The notes under the pieces: model-generated
Databases searched by the model: none
What the model saw: only the letters and a program-made list of their open reading frames with translations
What the model was told of the DNA's origin: nothing
NCBI GenBank assembly: GCA_035938175.1
Contig: DASZHD010000008.1
Span: 136,573 to 200,572, forward strand
DNA: 64,000 nucleotides
Origin: DASRDE01 sp035938175
GTDB taxonomy: Bacteria > Vulcanimicrobiota > Vulcanimicrobiia > Vulcanimicrobiales > Vulcanimicrobiaceae
Direction: 5' to 3'
Translations under genes and position numbers: made by a program
In this document: positions 1-8,647 of the stretch, piece after piece
How the letters are laid out: every line of letters begins with the position of its first letter
How positions within the stretch are numbered: position 1 is the first letter of the stretch

Positions 1-765
1 GACCGGTTCCGAGAGCGCTTCTCGAATCTCTTCGCTCGTGATCTTCACCGTCTTCGGAAGGCCGTTGATCAGGTCGCGTCCGCGGATTTCCATCGCCAGT
101 TCGGACTCCAAGCGGTACGCCGAACCGATCTTGATTTTGATTTCTTCCGCAGTGCGCTCGCCGATCATCAGGTTATAGACGCGGCGGATGTAGCGGATGA
201 TCGCGTCGTCGAGCTTGTTGCCGGCTACGCGCAGCGACTGCGAAACGACGATACCGCCGAGCGAAATCACCGCGACGTCCGTCGTGCCGCCGCCGATGTC
301 GACGACCATGCTGCCGGAGGGTCCGTCGATCGGCAAACCCGCGCCGATTGCGGCGGCCATCGGCTCTTCGATGATCTCCACGTGCTTGGCGCCCGCGAGT
401 TTGGCGGCGTCTTTGACCGCGCGCTCTTCGACGCTGGTAATTTCGGCGGGCACGCAAATCACGACGTTGGGCTTCGGTTTGAACAGCGAAGAAAGCCAGG
501 AGCGGTCGCGCATGACTTTCTTGATGAAGTAGCTGAGCATGGCTTCGGTTACTTCGAAATCCGCGATCACGCCGTCGCGAAGCGGGCGGATAGCCTGAAT
601 ATGCGCGGGCGTCTTGCCGAGCATCTGCCGCGCTTCCTCGCCGACGGCAAGCGTCTTGCCGTTGTTCATGTCCTTGGCAACCACGGACGGCTCGCGCAGC
701 ACGATGCCCTTGCCTTTGACGTGCACCAGCACGTTGGCCGTCCCCAAGTCTATCCCGATGTCCAA
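1..765 (-). CDS. mreB: Rod-shape actin MreB (3' end outside window)
   Basis: Bacterial actin that forms membrane filaments and positions the Rod elongation complex. The 255 visible residues show the actin-fold phosphate loops DLGTAN (residues 6-11) and DIGGGTTD (156-163), and the MreB-typical EEPMAAAIGAG at 133-143. The start is a TTG at 765-763 preceded by a GGAG Shine-Dalgarno; no ATG fits the conserved N-terminus. The C-terminal quarter lies beyond base 1. It follows murA by about 20 nt on the same strand, so it is probably the last or a late gene of the atp-murA transcript. Its usual partners mreC and mreD are far away, at 54962-56282. Confidence 0.95.
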   Translation of the reverse strand, partial: MDIGIDLGTANVLVHVKGKGIVLREPSVVAKDMNNGKTLAVGEEARQMLGKTPAHIQAIRPLRDGVIADFEVTEAMLSYFIKKVMRDRSWLSSLFKPKPNVVICVPAEITSVEERAVKDAAKLAGAKHVEIIEEPMAAAIGAGLPIDGPSGSMVVDIGGGTTDVAVISLGGIVVSQSLRVAGNKLDDAIIRYIRRVYNLMIGERTAEEIKIKIGSAYRLESELAMEIRGRDLINGLPKTVKITSEEIREALSEPV

Positions 766-784
766 AATACGCTCCTATAGGTCT

Positions 785-2152
785 TTATTCAGCGGCAGGC
801 CGCGCCCGCGTCGTAGGATACGCGCTCGTCTCGAAAACTCCGTTGGGCTCAACGAGCGGCGTGATGCCGCTGGCGCGCTGCACTTGGCCGCCCAAGGTTG
901 AAAGCATTTCTTCCAAGCGCTCGTGCCCGCGGTCGATGTATTCGAGTCCGATGATCTCCGTCTCGCCCTGCGCGGCAAGACCGGCAACCACAAGCGCGGC
1001 ACCGGCGCGAATGTCGGGCGCTTCCACGGGCGCTCCGGAGAGCGGCGCACCGCCTTTGACGACCGCCGTGTTACTTTCCATCGACACGCGCACGTCCGCG
1101 CCCATGCGCGCCAATTCGTTCACGTACGAGAATCGCGCGTTGAAGATCGATTCTTCCACGATGCTGGTGCCCGGCGCAGTGCACAAAAACGAAACCATCT
1201 GCGGCTGCAGGTCCGTCGGAAAACCGGGAAACGGCGCCGTGAGAATTTCCGTACCGCCTTTGACGCGTCCGGCTTCTACCCGAATCCAATCCGGTCCCGA
1301 GCTCAACACGGCGCCGCACTCTTGCAGCTTGAGCACGAGCGCGTGCAAGTGATCGGGAATGCACCGCGTTACCGTCACGTCGCCGCGCGTCGCGGCACCG
1401 CAGACCAGCAGCGTTCCCGCAACGATGCGATCCGGAATGATCTCGTATTCGACTCCGTGCAGCTCGGCGACGCCCTCGATGACGATCGTGTCGGATCCGG
1501 CACCGCGAATCTTGGCGCCCATTGCGATCAAGAAGTTCGCGAGATCGACGACCTCGGGTTCCATCGCGACATTCCGCAGTGTCGTCGTGCCGTCGGCAAG
1601 AACCGCGGCCAGCATCGCGTTCTTCGTTGCGCCGACGCTCGGCATGCGAAATTCGATGTCCGCGCCCTGCATGCGCTTCTTCTTTGACGTAGCGATCAGA
1701 TAGCCGTGCGCGTTTTTCACGTCGCATCCCAACGCTACGAAAGCCTGCTCGTGCATGTCCGTTGCGCGCGTCCCTAAAATGCATCCGCCCGGAAGCGGGA
1801 CTTCGGCGCGCCCGAAGCGCCCCAGCAACGGTCCCACGATGTCGAAGCTCGCGTTGAGCTTGCGCACCAGCGTATACGGCGCGCGGTGTGAGGCGACGTT
1901 GCTGGCATCGATCGTCACCGTACCGTTACCCTCGTGACGCAGACGCGCGCCGAGCGCTTCGAGCAGCGACCACATCACGGAGACGTCGGTGATGCGCGGC
2001 ACGTGGTGCAGCGTCACTTTTCCCTTGGCCAGCAGCGTCGCCGCCATGATCGGCAGCGCGGCGTTTTTGGCGCCTTGCGTTTGCACGGAGCCTTCAAGCG
2101 CGGCGCCGCCGCGCACGCGCAGCGTCGTTTCCAAACGGTCGAGTGTGGTCAC
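785..2152 (-). CDS. murA: UDP-N-acetylglucosamine 1-carboxyvinyltransferase MurA
   Basis: First committed step of peptidoglycan synthesis: transfers enolpyruvate from PEP to UDP-GlcNAc in the cytoplasm. The 455-residue product has the inside-out alpha/beta barrel repeats of the EPSP synthase family, QGAKNAALPIMAA near the N-terminus, and the catalytic cysteine in the loop PGGCILGTRATD (Cys124), so it should be sensitive to fosfomycin. The frame stays open further upstream, but the GTG at 2152 overlaps the stop of the preceding gene (GTGA) and gives a normal family length, so I chose it. It sits between the atp operon and mreB, as in Firmicutes. Confidence 0.95.
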   Translation of the reverse strand: MTTLDRLETTLRVRGGAALEGSVQTQGAKNAALPIMAATLLAKGKVTLHHVPRITDVSVMWSLLEALGARLRHEGNGTVTIDASNVASHRAPYTLVRKLNASFDIVGPLLGRFGRAEVPLPGGCILGTRATDMHEQAFVALGCDVKNAHGYLIATSKKKRMQGADIEFRMPSVGATKNAMLAAVLADGTTTLRNVAMEPEVVDLANFLIAMGAKIRGAGSDTIVIEGVAELHGVEYEIIPDRIVAGTLLVCGAATRGDVTVTRCIPDHLHALVLKLQECGAVLSSGPDWIRVEAGRVKGGTEILTAPFPGFPTDLQPQMVSFLCTAPGTSIVEESIFNARFSYVNELARMGADVRVSMESNTAVVKGGAPLSGAPVEAPDIRAGAALVVAGLAAQGETEIIGLEYIDRGHERLEEMLSTLGGQVQRASGITPLVEPNGVFETSAYPTTRARPAAE

Positions 2153-2739
2153 AGTGCCGTCCCGAGCGCGTCGAGCGGTTCGCACGCCAGCACGTGCGTG
2201 TCGTAGGGGCCGCCGTGCAACTCGAGCTGCGTCTTTCCTTGCGGCGTAGAACGAACGAAGACGCGGCTCCACTCGTTGGAACCGATTTCCACAATCTCGC
2301 CGTTTTCGTTATGGAGCATTCCGGCGAAACGCCGCGCGCCCGGATCGGCGATGCGGATCCGGCCGTCGGAAAACAACGCGACGAGGACTTCCACTTGATC
2401 GTCGCTGGCGCGAAAGAATTGCGCGTCTGCGTCTGCCGACTCGTGCAAGAAATCGAATGCGTCGGACGGGCTCTCGACGGAGTACGGATGGGGCAGCGGC
2501 TCGGTTTGCACGACTTCTCCGGTAGTCACTTCGGGCACACGATCTTCCGGCGGGCGGACGGGTTCACGCGTCTCGCCGATAATTTCCGTCTGTCGATCTT
2601 CGCTCGGCGGCTGTTCGAGACGCTCGTCTGTCTGCGGCGCAGGGGGCGATGCCGGCCGCATCGCGCGCGAAACAAGCGCCAGAACGCCGAGCTCCAGCGC
2701 CTTTTCAGCCAGCACGCTCCAGCCGGTCGGTCGAGGCAC
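2149..2739 (-). CDS. Unrecognised protein between atpC and murA
   Basis: A 196-residue protein I do not recognise. Residues 1-30 form a short hydrophobic/amphipathic stretch, residues 30-85 a charged Pro/Glu-rich linker likely disordered, and residues 95-196 a compact region rich in beta-type alternation (VEVLVALFSDGRIRIADPG, KTQLELHGGPYDTHVLA). No cysteine pair or catalytic motif stands out. The start is a GTG at 2739; the stop overlaps murA by 4 nt, which supports translation. In Bacillus subtilis the same interval between atpC and murAA holds ywmA and ywmB, but I see no clear similarity, so this is only a positional parallel. Confidence 0.75.
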   Translation of the reverse strand: MPRPTGWSVLAEKALELGVLALVSRAMRPASPPAPQTDERLEQPPSEDRQTEIIGETREPVRPPEDRVPEVTTGEVVQTEPLPHPYSVESPSDAFDFLHESADADAQFFRASDDQVEVLVALFSDGRIRIADPGARRFAGMLHNENGEIVEIGSNEWSRVFVRSTPQGKTQLELHGGPYDTHVLACEPLDALGTAL

Positions 2740-2762
2740 GGTGGGGCTAGTTCGCCGGAACG

Positions 2763-3179
2763 TTAATGGTGTCCGGTCAAGCGCAGCTTGGCGTTTGCAA
2801 AGTCGATGATCGTCTGTTCGCGCGCGAACGCTTGCGGCTCCGTGGCATTCTTTTGCCGGTCAATCGCCTCGGCCAATTGCGCGCGGGCCGCGGCGACATC
2901 GACCTCGTCAAAGCTCAGCGCATCGTCCACCAGCACCGTCACGGCATCCGGCAGCGCCTGAAGGAAGCCTTCGCCGGTTGCCAGCTCCAGCCGCCGCGCT
3001 GCGCCGCCTTCGACGATGTTCGCGCGAAGCACACCCGGCTTGAGCGCAGCCAGAAACGGCGCGTGGTGCGCCAGAATGCCTTCCTCGCCTTCAGTAGTCG
3101 TCGCGATAACGAGCTCGGCGTCGCCCTCGAAAACGAGCTTCAACGGCGTGATGAGCTTGAACGGAATCGTTGCCGCCAC
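2763..3179 (-). CDS. atpC: ATP synthase epsilon subunit
   Basis: Epsilon subunit of the F1 central stalk, coupling rotation to the c-ring and able to inhibit ATP hydrolysis. 138 residues, the normal length: an N-terminal beta-sandwich (FKLITPLKLVFEGDAELVIATT, with the EGILAHHAPFLAALKPG signature around residues 33-50) and a C-terminal helical hairpin rich in Ala, Arg and Glu. The start is a GTG at 3179, 3 nt after the atpD stop. It ends 23 nt before the unknown gene upstream of murA. Confidence 0.95.
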   Translation of the reverse strand: MAATIPFKLITPLKLVFEGDAELVIATTTEGEEGILAHHAPFLAALKPGVLRANIVEGGAARRLELATGEGFLQALPDAVTVLVDDALSFDEVDVAAARAQLAEAIDRQKNATEPQAFAREQTIIDFANAKLRLTGHH

Positions 3180-3182
3180 GGG

Positions 3183-4661
3183 CTAAACTGCGGCTCCCAG
3201 ACGCTCGGCCGCAGCCTTCGCGTCGTCGATGCCGCCGGCGTAGAAGAACGCCTGTTCCGGCAAATGGTCGACCTTGCCGTCCAAAATTTCTTTGAAGGCG
3301 GCAATCGTGTCCGTGAGCTTCACGTACTTGCCCGGCGTTCCCGTGAATTGCTCTGCGACGAAGAACGGCTGCGAGAACATGCGCTGCATGCGCCGCGCGC
3401 GTCCCACGATCGTCTTGTCGTCCTCGGAGAGTTCCTCGACGCCGAGGATGGCGATGATGTCCTGAAGGTCCTTGTAACGCTGCAGCGTCTCTTGCACGCC
3501 GCGTGCGACGCGGTAATGTTCTTCGCCGATGATCTGCGGATCCAAAATGCGCGAGCTCGACGCGAGCGGATCGACGGCGGGGTAGATGCCGAGTTCGGAA
3601 ATCGGACGCGACAGCGCGGTCGTGGCGTCCAAGTGCGCGAACGTCACCGCGACGGCCGGGTCGGTGTAATCGTCGGCCGGCACGTACACGGCTTGCACCG
3701 ACGTAATCGAGCCCTTGTGCGTCGAGGTGATGCGCTCTTCGAGCGATCCCATGTCCGTCGCAAGCGTGGGCTGATAACCCACTGCCGACGGCATGCGGCC
3801 CATCAGTGCGGACACTTCAGAACCGGCCTGCAGATACCGGAAGATATTGTCCATGAAGAGCAGCACGTCCGAGCCGAGCTCGTCGCGGAAATACTCGGCC
3901 ATCGTGACGCCGGTTTGCGCGATGCGGAAACGCACGCCCGGCGGCTCGTCCATTTGACCGAAAACGAGCGTCGTATTGGCCAAAACGCCGGACTCTTTCA
4001 TTTCGAGCCACAAGTCGTTGCCTTCACGCGTGCGCTCGCCGACGCCGGTGAACACCGAGAAGCCTTTGTGTACGTAAGCGATGTTGCGAATCAGCTCTTG
4101 GATGAGCACGGTCTTGCCGACGCCCGCGCCGCCGAAAAGACCGACTTTACCGCCGCGCGTGTACGGCGCCATCAAGTCGATGACTTTGATGCCCGTCTCG
4201 AAAATTTTCGGCGTCGGATCTTGCGCCTTGAATTCGGGGGCCGGCCGGTGAATCGGCCACTCCGCTGCAGCGTTTATCGGTTCGGCCGAGTCGATCGTCT
4301 TGCCCAGGACGTTGAAGATCCGGCCCAGCGTGCCTTCGCCGACGGGAACGCGAATCGGGCCGCCGGTCGCAGTGACCGACGCACCGCGCATCAACCCGTC
4401 CGTCGAGCCCATCGCCAGACACCGCACCTGATTGTTGCCGAGTTCGTCCTGCACTTCGAGGACGAGATCGCGCGTCTGCATCGCGGTGCCGCCGAGCTCG
4501 ATGCCCGTCCCCGCCGCGGCCTGACTCGCTTGGCCGTTGGAGCCCGCATGATCTTCGTTCACGCGCACCGTGAGCGCGTCGTTGATCTGCGGAAGCGTCT
4601 CCACGCTGAACTCAACGTCGACGACGTTTCCGAGAACTTGCACGACTTTACCGGTAACCAT
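3183..4661 (-). CDS. atpD: ATP synthase beta subunit
   Basis: Catalytic subunit of F1. Walker A is GGAGVGKT at residues 177-184, with the catalytic-site segment GERTREGNDL and the family signature PAVDPLASSSR. The 492 residues exceed the usual 460-475: a low-complexity Gly/Ala/Ser/Gln insertion of about 25 residues (roughly 38-62) interrupts the N-terminal beta-barrel domain between ALTVRV and TRDLVLEV. The rest is collinear with the family. ATG start at 4661. The preceding gap to atpG holds two copies of a short repeat. Confidence 0.97.
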   Translation of the reverse strand: MVTGKVVQVLGNVVDVEFSVETLPQINDALTVRVNEDHAGSNGQASQAAAGTGIELGGTAMQTRDLVLEVQDELGNNQVRCLAMGSTDGLMRGASVTATGGPIRVPVGEGTLGRIFNVLGKTIDSAEPINAAAEWPIHRPAPEFKAQDPTPKIFETGIKVIDLMAPYTRGGKVGLFGGAGVGKTVLIQELIRNIAYVHKGFSVFTGVGERTREGNDLWLEMKESGVLANTTLVFGQMDEPPGVRFRIAQTGVTMAEYFRDELGSDVLLFMDNIFRYLQAGSEVSALMGRMPSAVGYQPTLATDMGSLEERITSTHKGSITSVQAVYVPADDYTDPAVAVTFAHLDATTALSRPISELGIYPAVDPLASSSRILDPQIIGEEHYRVARGVQETLQRYKDLQDIIAILGVEELSEDDKTIVGRARRMQRMFSQPFFVAEQFTGTPGKYVKLTDTIAAFKEILDGKVDHLPEQAFFYAGGIDDAKAAAERLGAAV

Positions 4662-4682
4662 AGCGTTTTATATTCCTCTTAA

Positions 4683-4735
4683 ATCCTGAGCCTGTCGAAG
4701 GGTTCTTGTCGATCCCGAGCCTGCCGAAGGGTCCT
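4683..4735. repeat. Two direct copies of a 24-bp GC-rich repeat
   Basis: Copy 1 (4683-4706) and copy 2 (4712-4735) share 21 of 24 bases around the core GAGCCTGTCGAAGGG / GAGCCTGCCGAAGGG. Copy 2 runs into the last bases of the atpG stop codon. The core resembles the CCTGAGGCATCGAAGG units of the palindromic element at 16207-16489, so both may belong to one dispersed REP-like family. The only intergenic gap of any size between atpG and atpD is made of this repeat. Confidence 0.7.
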
Positions 4736-5609
4736 ACGAACCCGTTAGCGCTTCCGCGCCTGCTACGATTTCAAGCAATTCCTTGGTAATCGCGGCCTGA
4801 CGGGCATTGTTCATTGCGATCGTGTATTCGTCGATCAATTTTCCGGCGTTGTCGGTCGCATTGTTCATCGCGATAAGCTGCGCCGCGTAAAACGCCGCGT
4901 CCGTTTCCAGAATCGCCGAGAAGATCGTGAACTCGAGATACTTGGGCAGCAAGCGCGAGAGCACGGCTTCGGGCGACGGCGCAAACTCGACGGCGCCGCG
5001 CGGACCGTGAGCGTCGCTCGCGGTTTCGCCTGCGCCTTCGGGAGCGGCAACCGGTACCAAGCGCCGCGTTTCCGGCCGCTGGGACATCATGCTGATCAAT
5101 TTCGAGGAAACCAGCGTAATGTCGCCGATGCGTCCGCCCACGAAATCTTCTGTGACGCGGTGCGCGACCTCGCGCGCGGTCTGCAATTTATTCGGAACGT
5201 TCACCGGCCACGTCGGGTGATCGCCCAAACCCCAGCGCCGCACGGCGTTGCGAGCCTTCAGTCCGACGGTATAGAATTGTGCGTCCGGATGGTCGCGCCG
5301 GAGAAGTTCCGCGGCGCGAATCACGTTGGAGTTGAACGCTCCCGCGAGGCCCTTGTCGGCGGTCATCAGGATCACGCCCGACGGTGCGCCGGCCCGTCCC
5401 GGTTTCATGAACGGATGATCGACGGTACCGGTACTGCTGAGTAAATCGCGCAGCATCTGGCTCAGCGTGTCCGCGTACGGACGCGCCTGCTTTTGCGCCG
5501 TTTCGGCGCGCCGGATCTTCGCCGCGGCGACTTGCTTCATCGCCTTGGTGATTTGCTGCGTGTTCTTCAGCGACCGGATGCGGTCGCGAAGGTCTTTAAC
5601 GGACGGCAT
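4734..5609 (-). CDS. atpG: ATP synthase gamma subunit
   Basis: Central rotor shaft of F1. 291 residues, the normal length. The N-terminal helix PSVKDLRDRIRSLKNTQQI and the C-terminal helix signature with TIAMNNARQAAITKELLEI are both intact; between them lies the Rossmann-like domain with GVILMTADKGLAGAFN. A short insertion around residues 190-205 (AAPEGAGETASDAHGP) is rich in Gly, Ala and Glu. The ATG at 5609 overlaps the atpA stop (TAATG), indicating coupled translation. Confidence 0.96.
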   Translation of the reverse strand: MPSVKDLRDRIRSLKNTQQITKAMKQVAAAKIRRAETAQKQARPYADTLSQMLRDLLSSTGTVDHPFMKPGRAGAPSGVILMTADKGLAGAFNSNVIRAAELLRRDHPDAQFYTVGLKARNAVRRWGLGDHPTWPVNVPNKLQTAREVAHRVTEDFVGGRIGDITLVSSKLISMMSQRPETRRLVPVAAPEGAGETASDAHGPRGAVEFAPSPEAVLSRLLPKYLEFTIFSAILETDAAFYAAQLIAMNNATDNAGKLIDEYTIAMNNARQAAITKELLEIVAGAEALTGS

Positions 5610-7108
5610 TAAAAGCTCTTATTGAACTCCGCGATCGCCGCTTCGAGTTTTTGCTTCGTGTCGTCGGCCAGTTGGTTGCTCTGCGCGATGGCTTGCGGAA
5701 TTTCCGGACGCTTCTCGTGCAGGAACGCGATGAACCCGCGAGCCCAATTCTGCAGCCGCGACGTTTCGATGTCGTTCACGTAGCCTTTCGTCGCTCCGTA
5801 GATCAACGCGACTTGATCTTCGTTGGCCATCGGCTGGTACTGCGGCTGCTTGAGCAGCTCGGTGAGCTTCTCACCGCGCAGCAATTGCATCTGTGTGGCT
5901 TTGTCGAGGTCGCTGGCGAGCTTCGCAAACGCCGCCAGGTCGCGATATTGCGCCAGTTCCAATTTCAACTGACCCGCGACGCTCTTCATGGCTTTGGTCT
6001 GCGCCGAACCGCCGACGCGCGAAACGGAAAGGCCGACGTCGACGGCGGGGCGGATGCCTTGGAAAAACAGCGACGGCGTCAGGTAAATCTGCCCGTCCGT
6101 GATCGAGATGACGTTCGTCGGAATATACGCCGAGAAGTCGCCGGCCTGCGTCTCGATGATCGGCAGCGCCGTCAGCGAGCCGCCGCCGAGCTCGTCCGAA
6201 AGTTTTGCAGCGCGTTCGAGCAAGCGCGAGTGCAGGAAGAACACGTCGCCCGGGTAGGCTTCGCGGCCCGGCGGACGGCGCAGCAGCAGCGACATTTCGC
6301 GGTACGACTGCGCGTGCTTGGTGAGATCGTCGTAAATGATCAGGACGTCTTTGCCCGAGTACATCAACTCTTCGCCCATCGCGCAGCCGGCAAACGGCGC
6401 GATCCAGCGCAGCGCGGCGGCTTCGGACGGACTGACGGCAACGATCGTCGTGTACTCCATCGCGCCCTTTTGCTCGAGCGTTTGCGCAAGCGCGGCGACG
6501 GTGGAGTTCTTCTGACCGATGGCGACGTAAATGCAGAAGACGTTCTTGCCTTTTTGATTGATGATCGTGTCGACGGCGATTGCCGTTTTACCGGTGCTGC
6601 GGTCGCCGATGATCAGCTCGCGCTGGCCCTTTCCGATCGGAATGAGCGCGTCGATCGCACGGATACCGGTGAAGAGCGGCTGTTTGACCGGCTGGCGCTG
6701 CACGACGCTGGGCGCGACGTTCTCGATCGTGCGGTACTTGCGCGTTTGAATCGGCCCTTTGCCGTCGACGGGATTACCGAGCGGGTCGACCACGCGCCCC
6801 AGCATCGGTTCGCCGACGGGGACGGAAGCGATGCGGCCGGTGCGGCGCACTTTGTCGCCTTCCTTGATCTCTTCGTCGGGGCCCATGATGACGACGCCGA
6901 CGTTGTCCTCTTCCAAATTGAGCGCCACGCCTTGCAGGCCGTTCGGGAATTCGACCAGCTCGGATGCGCGCACGCCTTGCAAGCCGTACACGCGCGCCAG
7001 ATTTGCGCCGACCTCCAGGACGGTTCCGACTTGATCTTCTTGGATGCCGGTTTTGAAGCTCGCGATCTGCTGCTTCAGGATACCGGCGATTTCGTCTGCA
7101 TTGATCAT
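5609..7108 (-). CDS. atpA: ATP synthase alpha subunit
   Basis: Non-catalytic nucleotide-binding subunit of F1. 499 residues, full length. Walker A is GDRSTGKT at residues 168-175; the signature near PAVDVGLSVSRVGGSAQ is intact, and the N-terminal helix that binds delta is present (MINADEIAGILKQQIASF). It lies 58 nt downstream of atpH, the largest gap inside the F1 genes, and its stop overlaps the atpG start. Confidence 0.97.
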   Translation of the reverse strand: MINADEIAGILKQQIASFKTGIQEDQVGTVLEVGANLARVYGLQGVRASELVEFPNGLQGVALNLEEDNVGVVIMGPDEEIKEGDKVRRTGRIASVPVGEPMLGRVVDPLGNPVDGKGPIQTRKYRTIENVAPSVVQRQPVKQPLFTGIRAIDALIPIGKGQRELIIGDRSTGKTAIAVDTIINQKGKNVFCIYVAIGQKNSTVAALAQTLEQKGAMEYTTIVAVSPSEAAALRWIAPFAGCAMGEELMYSGKDVLIIYDDLTKHAQSYREMSLLLRRPPGREAYPGDVFFLHSRLLERAAKLSDELGGGSLTALPIIETQAGDFSAYIPTNVISITDGQIYLTPSLFFQGIRPAVDVGLSVSRVGGSAQTKAMKSVAGQLKLELAQYRDLAAFAKLASDLDKATQMQLLRGEKLTELLKQPQYQPMANEDQVALIYGATKGYVNDIETSRLQNWARGFIAFLHEKRPEIPQAIAQSNQLADDTKQKLEAAIAEFNKSF

Positions 7109-7166
7109 GTGAAAAGGCGCTCCGCTCTCTGCTCCGGGATTCGTTGTAATGTGTTCATTTCGTCGT

Positions 7167-7709
7167 TCAATTCTTCGCGAACAGCGTCCGTGCCAGTTCT
7201 TCCAAGCGGCCCTCGATGGAGCCGTCGATGCGCCGGTCGCCCATCGTAATCCGCACGCCGCCGATCAGCGACGGATCGACGTGCTGCGAAACTTCGAAGG
7301 TCTTGCCGTACAGCTTTTGCAGGCGGTCGACCAGGGCGCGCAGTTCCTGACCGGTCAATTCTCGCGCAGTCGTTATGGAAAGCGGCTCGGCGCCGCGAGC
7401 TTGCAACTCGAGCGCTGCATACTGCCGCAGAATCTCGTTCAGCAAAGCCTCACGCCGTTTGCGCACCAGCAGCAGCAGCGTGTGCAGCGCGATCTCGTGC
7501 GCTTTTCCCGTGAAGGCTGCAGCCAGCACGCGTTCTTTCTCTTTGCGATCGATCACCGGCGAGAGGAAGAAGCCTTTCGTCGTGGCGTCTTCGTCGATAG
7601 CCTCGGCGATCGCGCGAAGATCTCTGCCCACCACGTCCACGGCTCGCGCGTCCTGCGCTAGTCCGAAAACGGCCGATGCGTACCGGCGGGCAACGGTTTC
7701 ATTGGCCAC
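7167..7709 (-). CDS. atpH: ATP synthase delta subunit
   Basis: Delta subunit (OSCP homologue) that ties the F1 head to the peripheral stalk. 180 residues: an N-terminal six-helix domain beginning NETVARRYASAVFGLA, and the C-terminal signature region with LIGGVRITMGDRRIDGSIEGRL at about 150-171. The start is a GTG at 7709 overlapping the atpF stop by one base (TAGTG). Confidence 0.94.
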   Translation of the reverse strand: MANETVARRYASAVFGLAQDARAVDVVGRDLRAIAEAIDEDATTKGFFLSPVIDRKEKERVLAAAFTGKAHEIALHTLLLLVRKRREALLNEILRQYAALELQARGAEPLSITTARELTGQELRALVDRLQKLYGKTFEVSQHVDPSLIGGVRITMGDRRIDGSIEGRLEELARTLFAKN

Positions 7710-8200
7710 TAGTTACGTCCACCGTGTTCCAGCGTATCGGCGAATTCGGTCACCAGGCGCGAATTCATCGACTCGTCGACGCGCTGCGCGGCTTTGGCAT
7801 GCGCCGCCTCCAACGCGCGATCGAGCAACTCGTCGCGCAGCTGTTCGCGCGCGGCCGCGCGGCTGCGATCGAGCTCGCCCTGCGCGTTGCGAACGGTCCG
7901 CTCGCCGCCCTCGCGTGCATCGCGCAAAATCGCATCGCGTTCCGCCGCACCTTGCGCCGTCACGCGTTCCTTAATCGCGAGCGCGTCGCGCTTCGCGTTC
8001 TCGATCTCGCCTTGCAAGCCGTCCAGCAGGCGCTTGGCGTCGTCGCGGCGGCGCTCCGCCTCGGCAAGCTGAGCGTTCTGATTATTTTGCGCGGTGAGCA
8101 CGGCGGGTTGGATGAACCGGATCCAGATCCAGATCATCACGCCGAGGAACAGTATCGACGAGGCGACTTGGCTGTAGAGCGCGATCAGCGTGTAATTCAC
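7709..8200 (-). CDS. atpF: ATP synthase b-type stalk subunit (copy 1)
   Basis: Peripheral-stalk subunit: an N-terminal membrane helix (about residues 8-30, SQVASSILFLGVMIWIWIRF) followed by a long charged coiled coil to residue 160 with heptad Ala/Arg/Glu spacing. 163 residues. GTG start directly after the stop of the second b-type gene. With 8201-8629 it forms a b/b' pair, so the stalk is probably a heterodimer as in cyanobacteria and phototrophic proteobacteria rather than a homodimer. Which of the two corresponds to b and which to b' cannot be decided by eye. Confidence 0.9.
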   Translation of the reverse strand: MNYTLIALYSQVASSILFLGVMIWIWIRFIQPAVLTAQNNQNAQLAEAERRRDDAKRLLDGLQGEIENAKRDALAIKERVTAQGAAERDAILRDAREGGERTVRNAQGELDRSRAAAREQLRDELLDRALEAAHAKAAQRVDESMNSRLVTEFADTLEHGGRN

Positions 8201-8629
8201 TTACGCGAGCTCCGTCAGCGTGCGCGAAACCATCAGGTCCGCAAGATCGGAGACGATCTGCGGTTCGTTGGCGCGCGCCGCCTGCATTTCGGCATTGACT
8301 GTTTGGTGCGCCCGGTCGACGAGTTGCGCCGCCTCCTGATTGAACTGGGCCGAGAGGTTCGCTGACTCGTCCGACGCTTGCGCGCGGACCTTGGCCAGCG
8401 TTTGTTCGGCTTCACGGCGCGCCGCCGCTCGAATCGCCTCCGCCTCGCTGCGGCACGACGCCGCCTCGGCTTGATAGCGATCGTAGTCGTTCGTGACGCT
8501 GTTGATATACTCGCGGCGTTTCATGATGGCCCGCGACACGGGGCGAATGAAGACAACGTTCAACAGCGCGAAGAAGATCGCGAAGTTGATGAGTTGTACG
8601 ACAAACGTGCCGTCGAGCTTCAGGAACAT
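8201..8629 (-). CDS. atpF': ATP synthase b'-type stalk subunit (copy 2)
   Basis: Second peripheral-stalk subunit, 142 residues. One membrane helix at about residues 8-28 (FVVQLINFAIFFALLNVVFI) with the conserved RPV after it, then a coiled coil rich in Ala, Glu and Arg. Residues VQLINFAIFFALLN match the b/b' family entry motif. ATG start at 8629; the stop abuts the start of the next b-type gene. The two stalk genes differ clearly in sequence, so this is an old duplication. Confidence 0.9.
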   Translation of the reverse strand: MFLKLDGTFVVQLINFAIFFALLNVVFIRPVSRAIMKRREYINSVTNDYDRYQAEAASCRSEAEAIRAAARREAEQTLAKVRAQASDESANLSAQFNQEAAQLVDRAHQTVNAEMQAARANEPQIVSDLADLMVSRTLTELA

Positions 8630-8647
8630 GCCGCGCTGCCGGTCTCT

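Noticed and set aside
2766..4682. A 638-codon open frame on the plus strand opposite atpC-atpD
   Set aside because: It is antisense to unmistakable ATP synthase genes, is rich in Arg/His, and shows no family features; GC-rich third positions keep the opposite frame open.
5651..7249. A 532-codon plus-strand frame opposite atpA
   Set aside because: Same cause: shadow of a conserved gene with skewed Arg, Asp and Val content.
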